64,000 nt of DNA from contig OX940862.1 in NCBI GenBank assembly GCA_954871525.1, positions 12,420,501-12,484,500 of the forward strand, given 5' to 3'. Shown here piece by piece: positions 23,784-35,879 of the stretch (its first letter is position 1; each line of letters opens with the position of its first letter). The DNA comes from Parietaria judaica (taxonomy: Eukaryota > Streptophyta > Magnoliopsida > Rosales > Urticaceae). The notes below the pieces were generated by a model. It ran no database searches and was not told the DNA's origin. It saw only the letters and a list, made by a program, of their open reading frames with translations. The position numbers were made by a program, and so were the translations under genes.

Positions 23784-24413
23784 CTAATTGCGGGAAAGCG
23801 GGAAGCCGACGCCGTGGCGGGCGGAGGGGAAGGCCACGAAGAAGAGGCTGCAGAGCACCCCCACCCCCACCGGGAGCGCCACCAGAAGCTCCCTAGTCTC
23901 CGCCGTCGGCGCCGGCCACAAACACCGCACCACGTTCTGGTCGAACGCCGCCACGGCCGCGAACACCAGCGCCGTCGCCACCGCGTGCACAAAATCAATC
24001 GCCCTCAGCCGCAGCCGAGCAGCCTCCTCGGGGCTCGGCTCCGCTCCGGACCCGTCGATCACGCACAGCCCGCGCGGCGTCACCACCCCGTACCGCACCT
24101 TTCCCCGCGCGTCCCGCAGGCTATCCGTGAAGCTCAGCAGGAAGCACGAGGCCGCGCAGCATGCGAGCAGCCCCACTGTGGCCGCGCGGCTCACGGCATT
24201 CCCACACTGGCCTTGGTGCGTCACTGCCGGCGAGAGGACCTGGAACGCGAGCACCGACCCCGTCGGGAGCAGCTTCGCGAGGTGCGCCGTGCCTTTGAAC
24301 GTCTTCCGCATGGCCTTCTGCGCTGCCGTTTTGGGAGGCTTCGCCGGGAGAAGCGGCTCTGCGATGTCCTCCATCTCGGCTCGGAGGTCTTGGATCTTGA
24401 CGCTGGAATCCAT
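23784..24413 (-). CDS. DUF679 domain membrane protein (DMP family)
   Basis: Plant-specific small four-pass membrane protein; relatives remodel endomembranes in senescence, and DMP8/9 act in gamete fusion. Single exon of 209 residues, typical for the family. Visible: a charged, poorly conserved N-terminus (1-45), four hydrophobic segments at about 48-66, 78-96, 137-157 and 176-196, and the conserved blocks LLPTGSVLAFQVLSP, CFLLSFTDS, KVRYGVVTPRGL, DFVHA and HGVGFP near the C-terminus. The start is the ATG at 24413, at the family N-terminus; the longer frame upstream is AT-rich non-coding translation. The coding part is much GC-richer than its surroundings, common in single-exon plant genes. 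It is nearer to the DMP1-7 type than DMP8/9, as I recall those, but the exact member is unknown. Confidence 0.92.
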   Translation of the reverse strand: MDSSVKIQDLRAEMEDIAEPLLPAKPPKTAAQKAMRKTFKGTAHLAKLLPTGSVLAFQVLSPAVTHQGQCGNAVSRAATVGLLACCAASCFLLSFTDSLRDARGKVRYGVVTPRGLCVIDGSGAEPSPEEAARLRLRAIDFVHAVATALVFAAVAAFDQNVVRCLWPAPTAETRELLVALPVGVGVLCSLFFVAFPSARHGVGFPLSRN

Positions 24414-27400
24414 GTCTGATCTGAAATCTGAATTGAGGATGGTGTTGGAACTGAAATAATATTTAAGATGGAAATAATGCTTGTGAAATAACAAGAGAAC
24501 TGAAACAGTTTTGGATGGTTTATTATTATTGATTATATGAATTAATGTATTAAATAACAACTAAGTAAGTTGTAGGAACTGAATAGTAATAACAAACAAA
24601 CAAGCGTGTATGTTTTAGAAGGAACCGAAACCTAAGCAAATGAATATATATATATATTCAAATACTTTCAGAAGCCAGTATTCGTTACTTACTAGCATCA
24701 ATATAAAATAAATAGTAACTGCATTGCACTTAAACGGGAATAATAACTCCAATGAAAAGAGGAATGAACGTTAAATAATTGCAATTTGCACGGTACTGTT
24801 TATTTACAAAAATGAAAAATGTGTAGAAAAAGGAAATTCACAATCCAACATTAAGCAATACTGCAATCTCATTGATAAATATTAATAATATATCTATATA
24901 ATGTGTATTAAATATGGAGATTTGAGAAAAAACAAAGAAAAAAGTAGCATAAAAACTAAAAAGTACGAAACAGTCAGCGTGCGTATTAAAAGAAAATAAA
25001 ATATGAATGAAAAGGAATAAAATCGACGGAGAAATTTAATATTCATAAATGATTGGTGAAACGAACCGTAAACAAGAATTTCGTATATATTTGTTGTCCA
25101 TGCATGTTCCGGGAAAATAGACCCAACAATTTTTTGTATCCATAACGGTTTTGGTTAAAAGATCTTTATTTTTTTGCTAACCAATAATCGAAACCAGGAA
25201 AAAAAAAACCCAAAATAATATACGAGACAAAATGATAAAATATAAAATACAAAATTCAAAGTACTGAAATTAAATCTAAACCTAAAACATAAAAATATAA
25301 TCCAATATATTATAATAAAAAAATGAAAGGGACATATTAAGAAAACTAATGGAGAAAGTTAAAAGGTATAAACTCTTAGTCTTAGTTCACTTAAGTTTTT
25401 ACATTTCAATTTTTTGTTTGTCTTTTTAATTTCTTAATTCATTTTTAGGGTGTTTTTGAAAATGTGTTTGATTATATTTTATGTTTCATTCGTAAAAATT
25501 GAGAGAGAAAGAAAAAATATCAATAAATATACATGATTAAAGATAAATCATAAAAATATAGATAAATAAAGATAATAGTCTCATTTTAGAGAGGGATACG
25601 TTGAAAATAGCAACTTGGTGTTTTTTGTTCTTTTAGAAATGTTTAAAAATATAAAGGATGATTGTAAAAATCTATTTATTAAAATGATTAAACAAAAAAA
25701 AATGATATTATTTTCTACTTTTTTGAAACAAAAACAATTTTAAAAAACTAGCGTTACATAAGTATTAAAACCGAGAAAATCATAAAATAACATCTATTCA
25801 ACAAACGACATCATATACATAGAGAAAATGAAATCAACATATGCTAGAAACAACATCATCATATCATAAAAAATAGAAATATATATTTAAACCAAAACGA
25901 CCATAACAAAAAACGGGATATTTTTCAGTGCATTGTCAGTTCCCATCATCGATTCTCAAACTGAGAATCAGGATATCCCGGTTCCTACTTTAAAAGACAA
26001 TATTTATCTTCTTCTAAAAAAAATAAAAAATTTAGAATTAGTATCAGAACGGGAACAAAATCGAAGATCGTAGCCAAAAAATTCGGCCCTACTTTTTAGT
26101 TGAAAAATTATGTGCTTTCTTCCTCAATTGTAGTAATTTTTAATTGCGCGACCTAATTCTATAATCTAATATGGTATGAAAGCAACATAAAAAGAACAAC
26201 TATAAAAAACTATTATATTTTTTTTATTATTATTTTGCCGACGTGACTTGTTATGAATTATGAGATGCTAAAGATGTACTATCATATAGTGAATATTATA
26301 ATGAATTTAAAATGATTTCGCTTTTTTATTCAATCAAAAAGTAATTTTATAAACAATAATAAATAAAATAATATAGTGGATATCCAAATACTTTCTGTAC
26401 TCTTTTAATCGCATTATTTATTTCGTGAAACTTTACGGACGACATAATCATTATGACAAATTTTTGTAACATATTGCAATTATTATTTATTTTTAATTAA
26501 ATTATACATATTTGCCGCAGGGTTTCTATCATAATTTTAATCTGACCCCAATTATTTTGATTTCAGATATTGCAGCATTTATAAAGATAATTACCTGCAA
26601 TTATTTAAGAAAATAATAATTAAATAAAATTTTATTTTCAAGGATATTTTATGTCCAAATTGTATTGTGTTAGTGTAATCTCGTGCTCATTGCGTTCGTC
26701 TTCCAATCACGTGTTGATTCTTAAACAATTTTTTATTTTACCGTCACGAGTCATGGATACTTTTTACATTAATGAAGAATATTATATATATATATAATTA
26801 GATATATAAGATTCACTATTTTAGCACAAATAGCCCTTTGAACCTTCTTTTTGATTTTTTCATCATTGAATTTTTGTTTTATGACATATAAGGAGTACCC
26901 GTTATGTTTTTGCCTAAAAACACGTAAAATGTTAAATTGTGTACGACACATAATTATTTTGAGCATGATTTTATCAAAATTCGTGGGATTTTAGCCTAAT
27001 GATACTTTAAGAATGAAAAACACATGCAACGTAATACATGCGATCTTTAAAATCAACTTATAAATAATTTATTGAGTATGTTAATTTTGTATTTATAAAA
27101 AATTTAGTGAGTAAGAACTAAATCAATAAGTAATTAAATATTTTGCAGAGCGATTATGTGTACTAAAAGGTCTCGTAGTGGATCATAATAAACTCATTTA
27201 CACTAAAGAAATCCGGAAAATTACTATACAAAATCACAAGGAGCTCTTTCGTATCACCGAACAAGCCCGGATAAACGCTATTAAAAAAACTCTTACACAA
27301 TATTGATGACTTGCTATACGAGAATGCATCTTTGTAAACCAAAGAATCAAACTAAAATTAAGAAGTCAAACTAACAAAACTTTCTACGGAAGTATTCAAA

Positions 27401-27815
27401 TTGGGTTTTGAGTTTTCGAAGGAGGGCATTTATGAATTATACTGAAAAGTGGGTGCCAAAACTTTCAAACGACAAATTTTGGGTTACAACTATCTAGACC
27501 CCAAAACGTAAATAATAAATAAACTGATTAAAGAGATATATTTTTGCGGCACAAATATTTATTTATTGTTTTAGCCGGTCAAAGTACTAATTATTTTTTT
27601 CTCAGTTATGGATACAAAGAAACTTTACAAAAAGTATGTTTCTATTACATAAGAGAAAAAAATTAACATTTTTATCTGATTAAAATGAAGAATGAATATT
27701 CAGTTAGTTAGTTTTTTTTTTTAAAATTGAATATTTATGCCGTCAATCAAATTAAGTGCATAAATGGCGTTTCCCTTTGAAGGTTAAAAAGCAGATCTGA
27801 ATGAAGCCTCCCACT
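24414..27815. other. Gene-poor AT-rich stretch upstream of DMP
   Basis: The first few hundred bases should be the DMP promoter. The rest is very AT-rich with many A- and T-runs. Around 25917-26080 there are CGGGATA/TATCCCGG/ACGGGAAC motifs suggesting a degraded small transposon, without definable ends. No coding sequence supported. Confidence 0.4.
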
Positions 27816-28111
27816 TAGAGCTGCGTTTGGCGACTCCGCGACGCGTCGCGATGGAATTCGCCAAAATCGCGAGAAGGCGCGTCGCGATGCGTCGCGGCGA
27901 GTGGAGTCGCGACTCGTCGCGATGTTGATCGAGAGAGAGAGAGAGAGTGATTGTGTGAGTGAGAGAGAGAGGGAGAGAGCGGGATCGTGACGACGCGCAG
28001 GAATCGCGACTCGTCGCGACTCCACGCCTCGCGTCGCGATGCGTCGCGACTCCCACCAGAACATCGCGACTCGTCGCGATTCTGGGATTGGAGTCGCGAG
28101 TTGCAGCTCTA
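27816..28111. mobile_element. hAT-type MITE filled with TCGCGAC palindromic repeats (copy 1)
   Basis: A 296-bp element flanked by a perfect 8-bp duplication, ctcccact (27808-27815 and 28112-28119). Its ends are TAGAGCTGC and, inverted, GCAGCTCTA, fitting hAT YARNG termini. The interior is GC-rich against an AT-rich background: at least ten TCGCGA cores, often as TCGCGACTCGTCGCGAC, surround a (GA)n-rich core (about 27928-27980). There is no transposase; the overlapping open frames translate repeats and are not genes. A related copy lies at 37564-37869. Confidence 0.88.
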
Positions 28112-28253
28112 CTCCCACTTAACCTTATTTTTGTCCAAATCAGTAAAGACAAATAACTGTGTATCTAATAATTAATATTTTTCGTCAAAAAAAAAAATTA
28201 ATATTTAATAGAGAGAGAACGGAGGAGAGCGAAAGTTTTTTTTTGTTTTTTTT

Positions 28254-29230
28254 GGGTAAATTGCGGCTAATGTACTCAATGTTTGATTTTCTGCGGATTA
28301 TGTATCAAATGTTTATTTTAGACGGCTAATGTACCCAATGTTTGATCCGTTAGATATTTTTGGATTTTCCGTCAGTTGACCGTTAGAGAGTTATCCTCCT
28401 CTATATGTACACTTTTCGTATTTTTGATATAACTCACTCATTTTTTTGTCCAAATTTTATGCACAACCTATGGTTGGAAAGATAAGAGATAGATCTACAA
28501 CTTTGATGTTTTAAACTTTGTAAAATAAGTTGTAAAAAAATACGAAATTTCAAATATAACGTAAAATTGGACATTAGTTTAATGCAAATAATTTGTTTCG
28601 AGTAAATTTTAATATACTTAATGACTTTTTATGATGAAACATAAAAGACAAAAGTTGTAGATAAATGTTTTATCTTCCCAACAAGTGTTTATTTATAATT
28701 TTTTTACAAAAAATGAGTGAGTTATGCCAAAAATATAAAAGATGTGATGTGAAATAATATTTCATAATATTGGCATAACTCACTCGTTTTTTTATCCAAA
28801 ATTTATAAATAAACACCCGTAGGAAAGATAAAACATTTATCTAAAAGTTTTTGTTACGTTTCATCATAAAAAGTCATTAAATTTATTAAAATTTGCTCGA
28901 AACAAATATTTTGCATTAAACTAATGTCCAATTTTACGTTGTACTTGAAATTTCGTATTTTTATATAACCGAGTTTAAAAAATTTAAAACATTAAAGTTG
29001 TAGATCTATCTCTTATCTTTCCAACCATAGGTCGTGCATAAAATTTGGACAAAAAATGAGTGAGTTATGTCAAAAATACGAAAAGTGTACATATAACTTA
29101 TAGCGGTCAACTAACGAAAAAACCAAAAAATCTAACAAATCAAACATTGAGTACATTAGCCGTCGAAAATAAACATTGTGTACATAATCCGTAGAAAATC
29201 AAACATTAGGTACATTAGCCGCAGTTTACC
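28254..29230. mobile_element. Foldback element with ~480-bp inverted arms, Mutator-like
   Basis: The ends read GGGTAAATTGCGGCTAATGTAC and, inverted, GTACATTAGCCGCAGTTTACC, and the two halves are inverted copies almost to the centre (near 28750). Landmarks pair across it: GATAGATCTACAAC at about 28490 with GTTGTAGATCTATC at about 28996; TTGGACATTAG with CTAATGTCCAA. Each arm also carries two or three direct copies of a CTAATGTAC-CAATGTTTGAT unit. Flanks are gtttttttt (28245-28253 and 29231-29239), a 9-bp duplication as for Mutator-like elements, though T-runs make this less certain. No coding frame. A transcript would fold into a long hairpin. Confidence 0.82.
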
Positions 29231-29239
29231 GTTTTTTTT

Positions 29240-29809
29240 TTTACAGTAAAAAAGTTGAAGTTGAAGTGAGAGCCTCTCCTCTACTCTTCTCCCGAGGCAG
29301 TTCATTTGATGATTTCCCACTTTCTCTATTTTGAAAAAACAAGCTTCTGCTAGTAAAACTTTACTTCATTTTTGGAGAAACATTTCCTAATATCTATATA
29401 TTAAATATCCCACTTCAATTCATATCTCACTCCCTTATCAAATATGTGGTAAAAAAAGAGAGGGTAATACGGTACATATGAATTTTAGTTTTCAGAAATG
29501 ATCCCTATATATTTATAAATTAGCATATTATTATTTATATGATACAAAATTTAAAATACTAATTTATATGCATTAGATAATTTGTTTTAAGATATTCTCT
29601 TTAATTTTTATTTTTCCGATCTTCTATAACTAAATACTATTACTCAAAAGGACTTGTAATTTTCTTTCAGTCTCCGAACTTCTAAAATGTACACAAAATT
29701 TTATCATTTTCATTTTCTCCTTAATTTTTACAATTAATTATGTTTATTGGGTCTTTCTCATATTAGTCAGTTGATTGAGGTATATATGCCGCTATTAAGT
29801 ATTTTACTA
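29240..29809. other. AT-rich spacer between two elements
   Basis: About 570 bases between the foldback element and the next hAT-type MITE. Nothing recognised. Confidence 0.4.
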
Positions 29810-29817
29810 GTTTCAAT

Positions 29818-29992
29818 CAAGGTTTTAAATTTCCCGAATATTCATCGGCATGCTCATCGAAAATCTTTTTTCGAAGATATGCGAATCCAACGGCATACCC
29901 ATCGATTTACCTATGAGATACCCATCGACAAGCGATATATCCGTAAAACGAAAAGTGCAAAACGACATCGGCAAGCGGTATTGAAAACCTTG
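29818..29992. mobile_element. Small hAT-type MITE with CAAGGTTTT ends
   Basis: A 175-bp element with ends CAAGGTTTT and, inverted, AAAACCTTG, flanked by a perfect 8-bp duplication gtttcaat (29810-29817 and 29993-30000). The terminus fits hAT YARNG. The interior has repeated CATCGGCA/CCCATCGA motifs and no coding capacity. Confidence 0.82.
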
Positions 29993-30283
29993 GTTTCAAT
30001 TGATCAAAATATTATCGAATAGTTACATTTTTTTAACTGGAAGAGGTTAATATGTAACTTTTCTTAAATCTAGGTATGATTAGTTGAAAACATAAATTTG
30101 AGGGGCCATACTTAATTAAAATGAAAACAAAACAGCTTGTTGAGTCTTTGAAGTAAGAAACAAACAAACAAAACCTCCTCGTTTGGTTTTTTCAAACCCC
30201 ACACACAACACAACACAGCACAAAGCAAGGAAGAAGAAGAAGAAGAACGACTCTTCCTTCTTATACCACTCTCTCGCTCTACT

Positions 30284-30336
30284 CCACTCCACTCCACTCT
30301 CTCTCTCTCTCTCTTCGCCAAAGCTCTGAGCTTTCT
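30284..30336 (+). promoter_or_regulatory. CT-rich 5' leader of first CCCH gene
   Basis: CTCCACTCCACT and a (CT)n run directly precede the start codon. Pyrimidine-rich leaders are common in plant regulatory genes; the second CCCH gene has a comparable GA-rich leader (about 38250-38270). Confidence 0.5.
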
Positions 30337-30341
30337 CCGCC

Positions 30342-32356
30342 ATGGATTCCTACGAAGCTAGCCGCACAGTCTTCTCGCGGATCCAGAGCCTGGAGCCCGA
30401 AGCCGCGTCCAAAATCATGGGCTATCTCCTCATCCAGGACTACGGCGAGAAGGAGATGATTCGCCTCGCCTTCGGTCCCGAGACCCTCCTCCACAGCCTC
30501 GTCTTCAAGGCCAAGACCCACCTCGGCCTCCTCTCTTCTTCTTCTTCTCCGGCGAGCTCGCACTCTCTCAACCCCATTTCCCGGCCCAGCCCGCTCTCGA
30601 TCCCGGCTCCGAACGCCTGGCCCGGCCCCGCCTTCCCCGACTCCCCGGCCTCCAGCCCCTCGCTCTCCTACGCGAGCGTCCTGAGCCGGACGAGCTCGGC
30701 CTGCAACAACGGCAATGCCGGGTCTGCGGCGTTTTCGGCCTCCGAAGACGAGGTGTTCGAGAAAAGTCCCCACTGGGGGGCGGGCGGCGAGTTCGGGTTC
30801 CGGCCCTGCGTGTACTACCAGCGGGGCTTCTGCAAGAATGACGAGACGTGCCGGTTCGTCCACGGCGACGGGGTCGGTGAGAATGAGCTCGAGCAGTGCA
30901 TGAGGCTCAAGGCTGCTCAGTTCATGCTTATGCAGCAACAGATTGATTCTCAGAGGTAGTTACTCGAGCACTCTTCAAGCTCTTCTTTTTTTCTGTGTGC
31001 ATTTGCGAGTTTGATCCGAAATGTTTGTAGATCTCCGACGGGCTCGATGATGATGGGAGACGAGCTCCACAAGTTCGGCCGGTGTCGCTTCGACCGGAAT
31101 GAGATTGTGAACCCGAGCTCAAGGCAAATCTACTTGACATTCCCGGCGGATAGCACATTCAGGGAGGAAGATGTGTCCAACTACTTTAGGTACTTACTTG
31201 AGAAGTGCTGATAGTTAGTTAGTTAGTTTTTTTGTTTCGGATTTATCGAATCTTTGGTGTGTTGTGCTGCTATCAATGAAGCATTTATGGCCCGGTTCAA
31301 GACGTGAGGATTCCGTACCAGCAGAAGAGGATGTTCGGGTTTGTCACGTTTGTGTATTCAGAGACGGTGAAGCTGATTCTGGCGAAAGGGAACCCGCATT
31401 TTGTTTGCGATTCACGTGTTCTTGTTAAGCCATACAAGGAGAAGGGAAAAATCGTCGAGAAGTAAGTGAAAATCTTGCGGATTTCCTTCACTCTACTTCA
31501 AGAAGATCCATAATTGAACCCCTTTTTTCTATTTCAGGAAGCATCATCATCATCAAAATCATAATCAACATCAATTCGACGACTATTCTCTGTGTTCGAG
31601 CCCTTCCGCGCTCGACTACGATCTCCCGCACGGTAAGACATTACCCCCGTTGAAAGCTCAAACGATTCCCGGCGTGCAAGTCTTGAATTGAACTTAGTAT
31701 TACGCTTCGTAGGACCAAGAATGTATTACAATAATACACAAGAGATGATCCTAATGAAAAAGTTGGAAGAGCGGGCTAAATTCGAGCAAGCAATCGAACT
31801 CCACGGGAGAAGACTGATGAACCTGCAGCTCGTTGACCCAAAAAAGCATCAGTACCGTCACGGTCAGTTCAATCGCAGCTTCTCCGTGGGCTCTTCGGTT
31901 CCTTCCCCGACGGCTTTGCCGTACTCCCCCACTAGCCGCAGTGTCGTTTTTCCCTCCGAGGAGAATCAAGAAGCTTTGAAAGGTTAGTTGGCGAACTGGG
32001 TCTTGTTCTTATATTAAGATTATGTTCTCGATAATCATATTTGTCGATTTTGCAGAAACTAAAGCTGAAGAAAGTGATCTCGATAATGAGAGGTAAAGAA
32101 CTTCATGAATTTCATTACATTTTCTTGAATATTTTTTTATTTAATGAATTAATTTATTTCATTTTTAATTTGGAAAAGCAGTATTGAGCACATTCTCCCT
32201 GATAGCCTCTTCGCTTCACCTAAGAAATCCGCCATTGCAGACGTCACCACTCCATTTTCCATCCCTGAAGAACCCAGTGACATTAACAATGCCTCATTGC
32301 TCAACATTGCCTCTCCAGAGTCGGTCTTCTCCAAATGCTCAGGTAATTCCACTTGA
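30342..32356 (+). CDS. CCCH zinc-finger and RRM protein (AtC3H53/C3H46-like), first paralogue
   Basis: Predicted RNA-binding protein of the plant TZF-unrelated CCCH + RRM subfamily (Arabidopsis C3H18/22/46/53 group). Exons: 30342-30955, 31031-31189, 31282-31461, 31538-31632, 31713-31982, 32056-32092, 32182-32356; GT-AG, in phase, about 509 residues. The N-terminal domain (1-62) carries the family block [20 protein letters not shown] and [11 protein letters not shown] single C-x7-C-x5-C-x3-H finger sits at C156, C164, C170, H174. One RRM spans about 236-310, with RQIYLTFP and RMFGFVTF as RNP-like motifs, the second lacking the usual Gly. A His/Gln-rich stretch, then a coiled segment ([22 protein letters not shown]) and the C-terminal motif [12 protein letters not shown] follow. 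The last codons could instead splice further at 32342, but the model ends at an in-frame stop. Function unknown; RNA regulation inferred. Confidence 0.9.
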
Positions 32357-35300
32357 TAAATCCATTAAAAATATAAGAAAATTCCCCGAATTGGATATAT
32401 CCGACCCGGAATTTAAAACAATGTTGTTTAAAATCTTGAATGTGTTCCAAATTAGGGTTTCGTCTGGGCCTAGAGCCACTTGAATGTAATTGAAGGAGTC
32501 AAAGTAGCATAAACAGCTCTGAGGATTTCCACTTATCAAGTAAGATTTTTTCTTGTTTTGTTTGTTCACAATTATATTTATTTATCATTCTAGTCCATAA
32601 TTTATGTGTTTGTGCAGCAGAAATCCTGAAAGCTGTAATAGCCACAAAACCCACAGAACAACAAGTAGGCAAGAACATCTCATCTCATCTCTACTCAACT
32701 CAGGAAGATCACTATCATTATCATTAATACCAATAGTAGTTACTTTATAATAGTGAAATACATAATTGTATACTTGAAATAACAGACGAACTGATTAATG
32801 GAGTGGGGTCTCTCTTTCTCTCTCCTCTGTATGTAAACCCACTCTCTCTCTTATAGGTGTGTATTGTAATGTACTAGTTGGACCACAAACAAAGCTGTAA
32901 CATAGAAGAGAAAGAAGCTAGTGGTAGTAGTAGTAACTATATCTATATATGTATGTATTTATATGAAGAAGAAGAAGAAGAAGAAGATGATGATGATGAT
33001 GAAGATAGTATTTGTGATTTCAAATCTTCTGTATCTCTCTCTCTCTGTCCTTGTTTAGATGGTGAAAAATAATCTTTTGCAGAAGAATTTGACCAATGCT
33101 TGTGTGCACTGTGTACTGCTCTACTCAGAGACCCCATGAAAGCTGTGTGTCACATTGAATTTTTAAACTGTAGTTGTAGGAGTTAGGATTGAAGGGGTTG
33201 TGGTGGAAAAAGCTAAAGGGGTAAAAGTAAAGGGGGCATGAAAGAAAAAAGTTGTGCTTTCATGGATTAAAGGGTAAAAAAAGGGACTCTTTTGTCTCAT
33301 TTTGTGGTTTCTTTTAAGTGGACATGAATAGGCTACAAGGGCCACACTCTCACATGGTTTCTGACAGCAAATATGAATGGTATCTGGGCACCACTCACTC
33401 CTTTCCCCATCAATCTTTAACCCCATTCTGATTTTTAAAAGTATTATTGAAAAAATACAACTTTTTGGTTTTTCCCTTCTGGGGTTTGGCAAATTTTTTG
33501 TCTTGGTTCCAAACCAATAAGAATCTTTCCATGTATTGTTTACAATTTCATAAGAAAGCACAAACATGCAAGTCTTTTCATATCAACTCATCTAGTATAT
33601 CATTATAATGTGTACTGTAGACTCCCAAAATTCCGAGGAAAGCCCACATAAGTAATTATAAAGTTGTATTTTTTTGACGTTTTGTTTATCGCGTGTATGA
33701 ACAATTCTGCAATATTTTGTTCATTCGCAACAAAATGCGGTAAAAAAATATTTTTTGGATAGAGATACTATTTCACCAATTGAGTTACATAGTCTAACAT
33801 ATTCACACTTCACGATTTTTCACGAAATGGTAACAAAGGTAAAACTTGTAAAAAAAATAAAAAATTCCAATATGATCCAATCCATTCATTCGTAGAGTTA
33901 TCTACTCGATTGCATACGTTCTTAAAAGTGCTTAATAATGTGATAAATCTATCTCCACAAAATGGACCCGTGATAATCTTATAACGAGATCATATTGTTC
34001 CAAAATATTTTATTTTATGGGGTATTTATGTCGCAAATATATATTTAAGAAAGCAATAGCTCTCTAATGAAACTTGGTTAGCGAAAAGGGTTGTGTCCAC
34101 AACGGGGAAAAGAGGGTTTGTTGTTGCAAGATCACACACAGTTGCCCAAGTTGAGGCCAACATATAGGGAAGCACAAGGACCACAATGGAAACATGTTGG
34201 AAAAACAGACATAAATGTCAAAATGGGAGTTCCTTAAGGACTCTTTGCTTCACTCCAATGTGGTTAGGGTGTCACAATCATCACATTGTGGCATTATTTT
34301 TTTGCCCATCTCACCACAATTATGAGCCCCTTTTTGTGATCTGTTTTGTTTGAGTAACAAACTTAGTGTGTTGTGTCATAATCAACCCTAATATGGTGGG
34401 ATTAGTGGGTATTTATTTACTAGTCAATCATAGTACTCACCTGAACACTTTTTTATTGCACCTAATGGTCCTCATTCTAGTAATGGAAATCATGGTTAGA
34501 CTAGGTAACAACTCTCATGTGATTATGTGCCAATTGCATGTTAATCAAGTATATCATATATTTGGACATTGAATTCCAATTTATCACTCATTATACTATA
34601 TATCGTTGAGCTATTTTTTTTTTAGAGCGGTTATAGTAGCTATAGTTTCTTATAGACTCATAGACATGCTTACGCGGTAGCTCGTCATTTCTATAAATAA
34701 GCTACTCGAAAGAAGGTTTCTATAATGTGTCCGGAGTTTCGCCCCTTGAGTAGAGTCTAAAACGGAAGGCCGCGTTTGATGAAAACTTTGTGTTGATTTA
34801 AAAATGTAATTTTTGTTGTATATACAAAAAAAATAGATTTCCAAAATAATCAATTACTATGTGTTATTGGTCGAAGCAAAACTCTCTATATGTACATATA
34901 TATATTTCAAGTGTGACGTTAACATTTTTCTATTTTGTCACTCTTCTTGTTGTTGCTTTTCTAGAATCTCAAGGAAAAATTAGCCAACGGAAGACTAGTT
35001 AGTTAGTTTTAGAAAGAAAAAAATAAGCAAATGACATGCGTGAGTTCAAGGGATTACATCAAAAGGAGAAGTACAAACACTCCCCAATAGAGAATACTCC
35101 CAACTTCAAAAGCCATATATGATATATATATATATATATATATCTTAATTTATTTTATAAGAAATCATTCAATCATTTACTATTTTATATCGTATTCAGA
35201 CATTAATGAAGTTATTAAGTGTATTTTTACAATAATGGTGTATGGAATTTGACATGAACACAATTAATGTTTGTTTTAATAAGTTTTTTGGTTTATGTAG

Positions 35301-35879
35301 AGTGATTAACCCTTATAAATTGTTGGTTAAAAAGAGAAACTTGTATTAGAATCATTAATGAATAATTGAGGGAAAATAAGGATACAAAAGCTTATAACGA
35401 GAAAATAATAATAGTCGTCCAATGTCACGGGACGATTTTGAACCAATCGATAAATCGGTATAACAACCTTAGTATATCAATTATACTCAATTAATAATCC
35501 GAGAATATCGGCTCTATTTGGTGTAACATTAGGTATTTACTCATTCACAATGAATGATCTTAATTCTAACATACATGTAATAAGGTTGTTTTCTATATAA
35601 AAAAAAAAAAAAAAAAAAACTCAAATTTATCGTGTTAAAGCACTTAGATACTCACGGGTAAAAAAAAAACAAGTAAAAAAAAAGCACTTAGATACTCATG
35701 CTTAAAAACCGAGGGCAAAAACTATTGTTACAATTTTTTTTCACCAGTCGAACAAAGGTATTTAAGTGATTCAACGTGATTTATCTAACTATTTTCACCA
35801 CAAATATATGATATCTATGATTTATATAGCCTACTACATAAAAAATAGCTAAATCAAAATTGAAAAAATAAATATTAAT
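32357..35879. other. Spacer between the CCCH paralogues, left part
   Basis: Begins with the first CCCH gene's 3' UTR. A GAA/GAT microsatellite lies at 32964-33006 and a (TA)n run at 35124-35143; an A-run lies at 35600-35620. Open frames at 33163-33567 and 34366-34572 lack domain or splice support. I see no gene. Confidence 0.45.
32964..33006. repeat. (GAA)n(GAT)n compound microsatellite
   Basis: Seven GAA-type units followed by GAT units, about 600 bases downstream of the first CCCH stop codon. Confidence 0.95.

Noticed and set aside
27747..28156. Arg/Ser-rich frames in both strands
   Set aside because: They translate the TCGCGAC and GA repeats of a MITE and have no protein support.
32342..32640. 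Possible extra 3' coding exon for the first CCCH gene
   Set aside because: The donor-like GTAATT at the end of exon 7 is followed by an in-frame stop after four codons, and no downstream exon keeps frame with a known tail; the simpler ending is preferred.
33163..33567. 134-codon minus-strand frame
   Set aside because: Antisense or downstream of the first CCCH gene, no recognisable domain, AT-rich composition.
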